A stretch of 64,000 nt of DNA from Gigaspora margarita. Its lineage: Eukaryota > Glomeromycota > Glomeromycetes > Diversisporales > Gigasporaceae. The DNA lies in contig WTPW01001093.1 in assembly GCA_009809945.1 (NCBI GenBank), forward strand, positions 129,517-193,516, read 5' to 3'. The translations under genes and the position numbers were made by a program. Positions 34,771-44,159 of the stretch are shown piece after piece. Position 1 is the stretch's first letter, and each line of letters begins with the position of its first letter. The notes below the pieces were generated by a model. The model was not told where the DNA came from. It did no database searches and saw only the letters and a program-made list of their open reading frames with translations.

Positions 34771-35408
34771 ATGAAAATTAGAGTTCGTGATCTAAAAAAT
34801 ATTGTTTTAATAGACGAAAATTATGAAAAATATCGAAATCATTTCACAACTACACCTCTTAATTTTTTAATTAAAGAAAACGATAGTTTTTCGAAGCAAC
34901 CAGAAAGTGTTCATGATGTATTAAAAAGAATTAAAGATAGAAATAATTATGATGACGATTTTTATGTGGCAGCTCGTAAATTTATTAATAATGGTATTTA
35001 ATCCGTTATTTTTTTTATCAAGCAGTTGATTTTTATTAATTTATATTCTCATTAATAGAAGGCACAGCAAGCCAAGGAAATACCATAATTAATAATTATG
35101 ATGACAATTTTTATGTGGCAGTTCAGAAATATGGTATTTAATCCATTATTTTTTTTTATCAAGCAGTTGATTTTTTTTAATTTATATTCTCGTTAATAGA
35201 AGGAACAGCAAGCCAAGGAAATAACATAATTAATAATTATAATATTAAGATTGCAATCAGTGATGTAATGTTGTTGATATTGCTTACAGTTAACATCATT
35301 GTGTTATTTTTTTCGATCTATATTAGTCTTTTTGAAGCTGAAATATTACTCATATCGTTTACATTTAACATCCTAGTGTTATCCATTTCTATCTATATTT
35401 GTATTTGA
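34771..35408 (+). CDS. Family N gene, copy D: intact N-domain plus two-TM protein
   Basis: Three exons join without stop or shift: 34771-34993, 35059-35133 and 35200-35408, all borders in phase 1, 507 nt, 168 residues. Residues 1-74 are the family N domain (NIVLIDENYEKYRNHFTTTP ... VHDVLKRIKDRNNYDDDFYVAARKFINN). The 75-nt middle exon is a chimera: its start matches the start of exon 3 (EGTASQGN, NNY) and its end matches the end of exon 1 (DDNFYVAVQKYG), so it arose by unequal duplication across the intron. Exon 3 gives two hydrophobic helices (VMLLILLTVNIIVLFF; TFNILVLSISIYICI). The start at 34771 is chosen because it aligns with copies A and B. The product is probably a small membrane protein; function unknown. 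Confidence 0.65.
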
Positions 35409-35499
35409 TTGCAACATGTACTTCAGGTTGATTTAGTTTAATTTGGTTTTCTTGTTTCTTTGTCATTTGCAAAAAAATTAATAAAATTTGAAGTATAAG

Positions 35500-35680
35500 T
35501 TGTTGCCGTGTCCTCGTAGAATTTGAAAAACTTCTGATATTTTAAATTTGTTTTATCAATTGTTGAGATTAATTTTTGATAGCTCTATCAGAAATCGAAT
35601 CTTATCTCAACAACCTTTATTATACATACTATAGATTGGGATATAGACAAAATAGAAAGAATGCTTTATATCATTATATA
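35500..35680. repeat. Tandem copy of the 33636-33845 block
   Basis: Equivalent to 10780-11000 on the left. It is fused directly to the truncated gene that follows, whereas the left copy has about 0.9 kb between. Confidence 0.55.
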
Positions 35681-35990
35681 TTCGATTTTATCGGCATCAA
35701 TAGTATTCTTGTAACGATCAAAAGAAGTAACATTTTGAAACTTCACAAATCTACTTTTCGAATAACTAATAATCTTTGCATACTCCGCCTTGATAGAAAA
35801 TTTGTTATCAAACAAATTCGATAAGTTGAAAATATATATTTAAAGTTTTATCGTTAGGAATTGTTAAATATAAAGGAGCAATTATTTCATAGTTTTGAAA
35901 AATAGAAATCTCTTCAAGGATTTCAAACTCATTGCTATTCAATTTTTTTAATGCTTCTTTACGAATCAAATTCTTTTTATTGCAATAACT
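35680..35990 (-). pseudogene. Unknown protein, right copy, truncated
   Basis: Matches the region 11875-12185 of the left copy. The C-terminal third is missing because of the deletion that fused it to the block at 35500-35680. 31 bases near 35822 are also absent relative to 12014-12050. Not expected to be functional. Confidence 0.6.
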
Positions 35991-36760
35991 TAATCACGTG
36001 TCGAATTAAAATCTGTTATCATATCGTATTTTTAATGAAAGCTACAATATATAATTTTTAAATAAGCAAACCAAACAATAATAAAAATTCAAATCACTTT
36101 CACTTTAAAATAATATTCACATCTTTTAGCAATTACTAGGGATCTTGAGTAGTCTTAACTAGTTAACATTTTAGCAAACTCGTACTTTGTATATTTGAAA
36201 ACTCGTTATTTATTATTATATTATAGTATATATAATTTTATCTAGTTTATTAATATGCAATATTTAAATAATTTATATTACCAATATAAAACCGGAATTA
36301 AACTTAAAGTTAGAGTAATTTTTATATTAGTGTTAAAAATAGTACTAAATTTGGATAATCGTAAATTATTGAATTGAACTTTAAATTAAAGTAGTTTTTT
36401 ATATTAGTGGAATACATAAATTTTCGGTACTATTAGTAAATGAACAGTTGGAATTTTCAGTCTTTTTTTGGAGCAATATACAAACGTGATTGATGATTTG
36501 ACGCAATATTATGCGATATTCTTACTGAAACACGCGATTTTAAAGCTTGAAAAGTTTATTGACTGATCCTACTTCATAAAAACCAGTATTATACAAAAAT
36601 TTAAAGTTTATTTTACATGAGATTCACCTTTTCAAAGTAAAATATCGTGCAATATAAATGAATTAAGAAGTTTATTAATAGTTTTATCATTTGTTCTAGA
36701 ATATTCTAAACTTTTTTTTGCATACTGTACTATACACGGCACATCATTAGCTTAGGTTAT
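35991..36760. other. Spacer, nothing recognised
   Basis: Degraded version of 12200-13007 with small deletions. Confidence 0.4.
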
Positions 36761-36762
36761 CT

Positions 36763-36860
36763 GGCCTGCATCAACATATAATCTGACTCGCATTAAATGT
36801 GTCATATATAATAAAGGCAAAGCACAATTTGGAATTAAGCTTTTGAAAATAAAGCAAGTT
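36763..36860. repeat. Dispersed repeat, third copy
   Basis: GGCCTGCATCAACATATAAT and CTCGCATTAAATGTGTCATA, as at 8785 and 13008. Confidence 0.6.
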
Positions 36861-37017
36861 GGTTAATATAAAAACAAAGGGAGTCCAGATTAGATTCTAT
36901 CCCTGATTCAATTGATGAACCAAATCATTAGTTGTCCATATTTACAAGAAGATTAAAGGACACGGAAACAACTTATACTTTAAATTTTTATTAATTTTTG
37001 TAAAAGACTATAAGTAA

Positions 37018-37560
37018 TCAAATGCAAAAGTAGATATAAAATAATAACGCTAGGATGTTAAACTTAAACAACATCAATAATATATTAGCCACGAAAAACC
37101 TATTGTCGTTTTTCGAAAAGAATAACACAAGGATGCTGAATAGCACAAGGATGTTAACTGTAAGCAATACCAGTAACATTACAACACTGGCTAAAATGTT
37201 ATAATTATTATTTACTATATTAACTAGAGTATTTGTTCCTAAGAGCTTCCTATTTCGTCGACTATTCAAGAATTGAAATAAATTTAAAAATATATCGCTA
37301 ATTTTATTATTCATCGCACTGTAAAAAAATTATCCTATTATTCTTACTGGTAGTTCTTTTTATTTCTGCTTCATCGACTATTTAAGAATTGAGTTAAATT
37401 TATTAAATATCTTGCGAAATTTATTCAACGCATCCTATTATTCTTACTGGTAGTTCTTTTTTTTAAATTTTTTACGCATTTTTGTTTTATTTACTTTAAA
37501 GAATTAAGATAAATTTATAAATATGGTGCAAATTTTAATAAACATGTACTGTAATAGAAA
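37018..37560 (-). CDS. Two-TM protein related to the family N tail, right copy
   Basis: The open last exon (37314 to 37018) reads MNNKISDIFLNLFQFLNSRR, then NTLVNIVNNNYNILAS and two hydrophobic helices separated by FSKNDNRF. Where the left copy has a TAA in the repeated unit, this one has CAA, so it is the better preserved copy. Upstream units on the minus strand (about 37375-37430 and 37495-37545) repeat the same 24-codon pattern (NKFRKIFNKFNSILK), an exon-sized triplication. The tail is homologous to exon 3 of 34771-35408. Confidence 0.55.
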
Positions 37561-37671
37561 TAATTATTCCCACTTATTCTAATATTATTGAAGCTCTTAA
37601 ATTTAAATTTGTGCCCTTTTTTTCTGAGAAGATGTTGGAAAATTTTGATCTGGGATGTTAAACATTTTGAC

Positions 37672-37715
37672 AAAAAACTGGTTCCACAACTTAAAAAGTT
37701 TAAAAATATATAGGA
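37672..37715 (-). promoter_or_regulatory. Shared intergenic box between divergent genes
   Basis: Minus strand: GCAGATCCTATATATTTTTA, then TTGTGGAACCAGTTTTTTGT. Counterpart of 13935-13978, between the minus-strand two-TM gene and the plus-strand family M gene starting at 37838. Confidence 0.45.
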
Positions 37716-37837
37716 TCTGCAATAGTTACTTATCAGATACAATATTGATATATATTATTTACTAATGCACATATTAAAACTATATTATGGTGCATTTTCT
37801 CAGTTTATATAGTTCTTGAATTCTTACTTGTAAAAAT

Positions 37838-39043
37838 ATGAGTACGCAATTTTCTGAACAAGCTATACAAAGCCATTTACTCAAAGTTTACATAATTTTT
37901 TACTTTGTTATTGTTTCTGGAGTTTTTATTTTTAGAATGTTTAATTTTTAATTTATAATATTGTAATATTGCTTTTGAATAATATTCTTTTTTTTTTGCT
38001 AAATTCATATTTTTTATATTTCAGATATTAGAATTTATCTTTGGATTATCATTTAAACCTTCGATCGAAGTTTTGTTACAGTAAATTCAATTTTTTCATT
38101 ATTTTTGCTTGCTTCATATATTTTGTTACAGTAAATTCAATTTTTTCATTATTTCTGCTTGCTATATATAATTAATGTTTTTGCTTTACATTTTACAGCT
38201 ATGAAGATGTGAAAAATGTCTACAAAATAAATTTTCTAATTTTTGGTCCTGTTACAATACTACCTTTATTAACCAACAAAAAAATAATCAAAGATGTACT
38301 ATTCATTTTAAGAATTGTGATTTCAACGTGGAATTGGTGTTCATTCGTTAACTATAGCAGGTTTTTTAATGGCAAATTCGTTAACATTAATTGGTACTCT
38401 GCTTCAAATTTTTTTGGATGGTTATATTTATTTGGTATATATGAAAGCATTCATTAAGTTTGTTGGCTCAAGTACAGTAGTGATGTTCCGGATGCCTGTC
38501 CATCGACATGTGGCCATCCATGTAGGTCCATGTCCATTTCCAGGAACAACCCGAAGTACGGTACTAATCATTTTTTTACATTTTTAGTCTTATTTGGAAT
38601 TGAACTTAACCATATCCGTCGTATTGCACAATCAGGATCTTTTCGTAAAATTTTGGGACATACAGTGTTTATTTGCATTTTCTTCATCTGTTATTCAATT
38701 TTGAATTTCATTGGCTTCGCTATCCTTGTTCAATATTCTGAATTGAACTACATTGGGTGGTTTTGTTTAATAGGTATATACCAATTTCATCATTATATTG
38801 AATCAAATACCGTATTGATTATTTTTATTTTTTGTAGTCTTATTTGGTGTTGAATATAATATTTATCATTTTGCTCAATCGGGATCTTATGATAATTTTG
38901 ACATTATTGAGCATACTCTTTATTTGCTCTTTCATTTTGTCTGTTGTAATTTATTATTAATATCAATATTAGAAAAATTGTTAGAAAAATTGATAATGGT
39001 TGAACTTATAAATCAATCATTTAAATTTGCCTTTAGAAAATAA
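37838..39043 (+). CDS. Family M multi-pass membrane protein, copy 5
   Basis: Right counterpart of 14096-15249. ATG at 37838 (MSTQFSEQAIQSHLLKVYII). The IFGP/WNW exon is about 38199-38430, the module exon 38588-38773 (186 nt, acceptor tttag, donor gtatat intact here) and the last exon about 38838-39043, ending MVELINQSFKFAFRK. The module reads LFGIELNHIRRIAQSGSFRK, two hydrophobic stretches and SELNYIGWFCLIG. An insertion near 38475-38570 (GTTCCGGATGCCTGTCCATC and following) lies in the intron and is absent from the left copy. This copy has better splice sites than copy 1. A plasma-membrane or organelle membrane location is inferred only from the TM segments. Confidence 0.6.
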
Positions 39044-39299
39044 ATAATAAATATTATCATTTTATTGTTCGATTCATAATTATATATTTTTTGAATAATA
39101 TCAATTAATTTGCGAATTTGTTTTCAGTTTAACATAAGAATTGCGTTCTGTGACATCAATTTTGTGATTTTCAGTCAGGTCAGAAAAATCATAGACCTGG
39201 ACTCGAACTGTAGCCGGTCTGCGGAACACTATTCTGAAATAATTTATCAGAAAGTGAATATACTAAAATGAAATACCGGTTAGAGACCTGTAACTATTT

Positions 39300-39440
39300 C
39301 ACGTTGTCAGCATTTGGCTTAACCAATAAAAGTGCAGCAATGTGACTTGTGAAACTTGGCATTTGTTTTTTCTGTTATGAACACTAATGACCATTAGCCT
39401 AAATTAGGGCAAATCTATGATCAAGTTGGTCAAAAATGTA
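39300..39440. repeat. Composite dispersed repeat, degraded copy
   Basis: CACGTTGTCAGCATTTGGCT and 'accaataaaagtgcagcaatgtgacttgtgaaacttggcatttg', then GACCATTAGCCTAAATTAGG. Same order as 20228-20425. Confidence 0.6.
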
Positions 39441-39870
39441 GGTAACAAAGTGACATAAAAGTCGAGCAGATCATCAGAGATTTATGGTGGAGGGCAATAT
39501 TTTTTTATAAGTTTTTTAGAGACAGACCAGATCCGGATCCATAACTTGGATCCAGACCAGATCTGGATCCTTAAAGAAACTGCCTGGTCAAATTCATGCG
39601 GAACACTATCCCTGACCATCAAATGAATAATTTTACTATTTAAAAAATTGAAGTATAGAAATTTGTCCAGTACAAACTTTATTCAAAAATTTTAATACCA
39701 AGGGATCAATATTCTTGTTTATTCAATACAATTTAATTTAGTAAATAAACTTAAGCCGAAACAAATAGATATTTATTCATCTAACCATATATCAATTTTT
39801 GAACAAACCAATTCAAATAAAATTAAACTACATAAGATAAAAGTAGTAAACAATAATTTGTATGGTCTAT
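39441..39870. other. Spacer, nothing recognised
   Basis: Contains a duplicated 'gaccagatccggatcc / gaccagatctggatcc' near 39525-39570. No gene. Confidence 0.35.
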
Positions 39871-39879
39871 TACATCACG

Positions 39880-41205
39880 AGATCCCAATTCTGCCAAGCA
39901 ATAAATATGATTTTTAATTCCAAATAAGGCTGTAAATATACAGAATATAATAATTAATGCTGTATTTTAATCAAAAAATTTTGATGGAATGGATTATAAA
40001 TACCAGATAAGCAAAGCCATCCAATGCATTCCAAATCGAAAAACAAAACCAGGATATCGAATCCAATGTAGTTCAAAATACAAATGATGACCAAAAAAAG
40101 TGTATGATTCTTATAATATTGGAGGATATGTGCATAATTCTTGAGGATAATACATTCAATTCCAAATAGGACTGCACAATAAAAAAATAATTAAAATATT
40201 TATGAGAAATATATGTGAAATGCATTATATTTACCAAATACGCAAAACCATCCAGTATAACTCAAACTGAATCTAATGTGTTTCAAATAAGAAAGCCATC
40301 CAAAGTTAATTATACGTAGAATTACCAATCTCCCAATGAATCCAAGCTCTCTGATAATTGTATTGTTGAATAAATCAGTACTACGAAAAAGATAAAAATC
40401 ATTTTGTATAAATAAATTGCATCATAGCTTCTGTAAATAGTCGAATATTACTGTGGAAATCAAAGAAAAAAAATAATAAAAATAAATAAAATTAGGTTTA
40501 CAATTCGGGTATTAAGAATATGAATTTCATCCTAAGTCCAATTGAGAGTCCTAGCAATAAAACTATTGCCTAAAAGAAAGATATAGATTTAGTACGCAAT
40601 AAATTAAATAACAAGAAATCAAAACATACACATGCAAGCAATAAACTGAATCGCAATTTGTTATTAGTTGTCTTGGTGGCGATAATGTTGCTTATTATTA
40701 ACCAAAGACTTAAAAACAATGGTAAGTAATTCGTCTAATTAATTAAAACAATGTGATAAATTAAAATAACAATATATTATATTTTAAGATGCCACAATCA
40801 AAGACTTACTACGGTGTTAAGTAGAATTCCTTGTTTAAACCAAAACGATTTTAGATTAGTGCAATTTAGTATTTAAGAGTAAAAAAATTAAATAAAATAT
40901 ATGTACATTAGTTAAATAAAAACTTGCAAGAGCCTCAAATCTTTTATCGATTAATAATTGCAATACAGCAAAAGGACAGAAATTTGCATTGCAGACATTT
41001 GCCACATATGTAAAGAAGTTTTTGATCCAAATCAAATTCTAGAACAAATGCTAATACCTAATGGCAATTAAAGATCAAAAAATATTAAGTGAATGCTGAC
41101 ATGATTTAAATCTAAAATGAACATACCATAATAATATTAAAACAAGCATAAACTCTGATAACAAGAATTGTGAAATTCAAGTAAACTTTGAATAAATTGT
41201 GTCAT
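39880..41205 (-). pseudogene. Family M multi-pass membrane protein, copy 6
   Basis: Minus ATG at 41205 (MTQFIQSLLEFHNSCYQSLC). A second exon lies around 41060-40925, the counterpart of the 19643-19918 exon. There is a degenerate module near 40390-40200 containing LDGFLI, VILDGFAYLV and stops. A clean 168-nt module exon runs from 40171 to 40004 (acceptor GTGCAG, donor gtattt) and reads LFGIECIILKNYAHILQYYK, a hydrophobic stretch, then LECIGWLCLSG. A last piece lies near 39930-39880. The clean exon is a multiple of three with phase-1 borders, as in copy 5. Stops in other exons suggest decay. Confidence 0.5.
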
Positions 41206-41424
41206 GCAGCTTGTGTATTTTATTTTTACGAGTCAAAAAATCAGAAAATTAAAATTTTGGCAATCAGCTCTATTTATTAATATATAGAACACTTTACAAT
41301 AGAGAAAACACAAAGCAAGTTTTTATATACAGTACTCGTATTAGTATATTGCAAATCTTTATATACATTAGTTAATAATTCTACACATAAGTTGATAACT
41401 GATTTGACTCATTACATATAAATA

Positions 41425-41540
41425 TAGCAGATCCTATATATTTTTAAACTTAAAAATTTGCAATGCTTTTATCTTTTTATATTAAATATAATATATACTG
41501 TTATTTTGTTGTGGAACTAGTTTTTTTTTACTAATTAGGT
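41425..41540 (+). promoter_or_regulatory. Shared intergenic box between divergent genes
   Basis: GCAGATCCTATATATTTTTA, then TTATTTTGTTGTGGAACTAG and TTTTTTTTTACTAATTAGG. It lies between family M copy 6 (minus) and the TPR gene (plus), as at 21875. Confidence 0.5.
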
Positions 41541-41879
41541 TATATGTTTCTAGTTAAATATAAAGAAATTATATATGATATATATTATATAAAGTTCTAA
41601 ACTTATTTGACGAGAATCATATAATGCGATAATTGTTGAAAATCTATATACATTTTCTTGTTTGCACAAGAAATTATTTGAACAGAAAATTTCTTAAATT
41701 GACATCTTTCTTATCTTTTTACAGCGAGAAAGATCATTCTCTGAAAACCTAGATTTTTTTTTTGAGAAAAACGCACGAAAAAAAAATGAATAGGTAATTA
41801 TCTTCAAATATCTTAAATGATTATTTAAATAGCTAATACAATTTTTTAAAAATCTGTGTAGTATTATCTTTAACTTTTA

Positions 41880-42641
41880 TTTGAATAATGAGTATTACTT
41901 GTTGAAAATTCGTGCTGGAGAAAACCATAAACTTGGCTAACATAATGAAGCATTTTTAGGCATTTGTTACTTGTTGAAAATTCGCGCCAAAGAATACCGT
42001 AAATTTGGCAGGCATAATGAAACTCTGAACGATCTAAATCAATTGTTAAGCATTTATCCGAATAATCCGTACTTATTGAAAATTTGTGCTGAAGAATACT
42101 GTAAACTTGGCAAGCATAATGAAGCTCTGATCGATCTAAATCTATTGTTAGACATTCATCCGAATAATCTGTACTTGTTGAAAATTTGCGCTAAAGAATA
42201 CCATAAACTTGGCAGGTGCGATAAAGCACTGAATGATCTAAATCGATTGTTAGACATTTATCCGAATGATAAGGAAGTTCTACGATTTCAAGGAGAAGTA
42301 ATAATCGATATTTCAACTGAATTATTAAAAATGTTCCAAATAATGAACAGATCTTGCATATTCGAGCTCAAGCATACATTGCGATTAGTAAATATGATGA
42401 AGCTTTGTTCGATCTGAATAGATTATTAAAAACTAATCGCAATAACAAAGAGATATTGAGTATTAGAGCTCAAACTTATACTGCGATTCGTAAATATGAC
42501 AAAGCTTCAGAAGATTTGAATAGATTATTAGAAATTAATGCCAATAATAGGAAGGCATTTGAATGTTTCCTTTGTATAAATAGTACTATGGATAAAGAAT
42601 GTTTATATTATAAATTGAAGAATCATTTTGATAGGAAGTAA
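41880..42641 (+). pseudogene. TPR-repeat protein, right copy, frameshifted
   Basis: Seven TPR-type repeats (for example LLKICAEEYCKLGKHNEALI). The frame is open from 41971 to about 42335. There one T is missing from the word ATGTTTCCAAAT seen in the left copy, and the second half (42354-42641, ending NHFDRK) is in another frame. The upstream part (41890-41970) also contains a stop relative to the repeat pattern. The left copy is intact where this one is shifted, so the ancestor was a continuous TPR protein. Confidence 0.7.
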
Positions 42642-43490
42642 TCATTGGTTTAATATCCCCGCATTCTACCTTATTACAAATTGTATTCGATTGTATTATA
42701 ACCAAGTGCAATTTTTCTTTGTATTAATCATGATTTCTTCCCTTATATCTTCATTTCAATTTAATAAATTTAAATCAGTTAACAAAGTTATTGCGAATAA
42801 AGAATGAATTAATATGACCACAAAATTTAAAAAACAATGTTCTATTTGTAATAATAAGTAATTCTTTATCTTTAAGATCTTTTTCAAGGTTAATTGCATC
42901 TTATACGAATATTCTTTTGTAAGATCATGCAAAACATTTTTAAAAAGAGAAAATCGGGAATTCTCGATGAATAATAACTTAGAAAATACTAATCACTATC
43001 GGATCATCAATTAATAAAATCACATGACTTAACAGACCCACGTGACATGGACACAGTAGTTCATTCAATGTTCAATATGTAAACAGTCAGGGACAGATTT
43101 ATTTCGATTTGACCAGCATTAAGAAAAAAGTAATGATAATCCCAGCTGAAATTAAAATGGCGAAAATTATAAGCAAATCATTTTATATCACATGATACAA
43201 ATTTTATAGCAAAAATTTTGCCATCCCAGAAACACAACTTTTATCGAATATCTCAATATAGCTATTTTAACGTCCCCAAAAACCCTTAATTCTAACCCTA
43301 ACGTGAAAAATTTTGCATTAAAAATTTTATATATGATGGAAAAATCTATAAACATAATGAAAAAATATGTATGATAAAAATAAACACATTTGACATAATC
43401 ACGTGTTGATCTGCACATATTTGTTTACATTATAATCAAAAACAAAACCCCAAACAAACACAACAACTTTTTTCTTGCTGAATACTTATT
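42642..43490. other. 3' flank of the TPR gene and end of the duplication
   Basis: Up to about 43186 it matches 22933-23475. After that the two diverge: LRR remnant on the left, hypothetical gene on the right. The minus-strand frame at 43188-43418 has no independent support. Confidence 0.5.
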
Positions 43491-43493
43491 TAA

Positions 43494-43937
43494 ATGGATG
43501 AAAAATTTTTACTCAAGTGTTTTCTGACTTATCTAAAATCCTGCGAAAAGGAACTTCTAGAACTCTACGACTTCTTTATTTGTGTTCAAAAGAATTCGAA
43601 GAATAAAGTTGAATCTTGTCACAAAATATTAATCCATAAAGTATTTTTTACACAAATTAGAAATATTGCGTACCTAAGTAAGTTTCGTCACTGGATTGTT
43701 AAATTGATTTGTTATCAATCAAGAGTAAAAATATTATCTATAATAATAGATCAACAACCAAACGAAATAAAAATTCTATATGAAGATATTACAAAAAATT
43801 ACGATAAAGGGAAATTGAAACTTCTCGCAAAAGAAAAGATAATAATTAAGTTTATATTTACAATTAATATAAATTCCTTGATTAGAGATGATGGAGTGAT
43901 GGTTGAAATAGCCTATTCTGAATTCCATTCGTTATAG
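43494..43937 (+). CDS. Hypothetical protein
   Basis: A 147-codon frame with ATG at 43494 (MDEKFLLKCFLTYLKSCEKE) and a normal mix of residues: several Cys in the first 60 residues, a basic middle (KFRHWIVKLICYQSRVK) and a stop at 43935. It is unlike the low-complexity random frames around it. It could be the first exon of the gene that continues from 44160, but the stop and the lack of an obvious donor argue for a separate gene. No domain recognised. A repeat 'cacatttgaatcaggctattcagttaccctga' occurs twice just after the stop (43939 and 44000). Confidence 0.4.
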   Translation: MDEKFLLKCFLTYLKSCEKELLELYDFFICVQKNSKNKVESCHKILIHKVFFTQIRNIAYLSKFRHWIVKLICYQSRVKILSIIIDQQPNEIKILYEDITKNYDKGKLKLLAKEKIIIKFIFTININSLIRDDGVMVEIAYSEFHSL

Positions 43938-44159
43938 TCACATTTGAATCAGGCTATTCAGTTACCCTGAATTGATTAGTTTGGAAACTTAATTGTTGTC
44001 ATATTTGAATCAGGCTATTCAATTACCCTGAAATATTTATCTAATGACTACAATAAATGGAATAGGCTGTTAAATTTATTAATATGAATAAATCATATTA
44101 TTAATTAATGAACTTTATATATTACTTCTTTAAACTAATAATTGTTTTTTATTTTATTG

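Larger units (their letters stand above)
33120..43186 (+). repeat. Right copy of the large segmental duplication
   Basis: Counterpart of 9000-23475 in the same orientation. It contains family N fragment and intact gene, the small membrane gene, truncated unknown gene, two-TM gene, two family M genes and the TPR gene. It lacks the 17.8-kb hypothetical gene and two family M copies present on the left. Confidence 0.8.

Noticed and set aside
34771-34993. Family N domain as an HMG-box (mating-type-like) protein
   Set aside because: The expected HMG core (for example RPxNAF and the conserved Trp positions) is absent.
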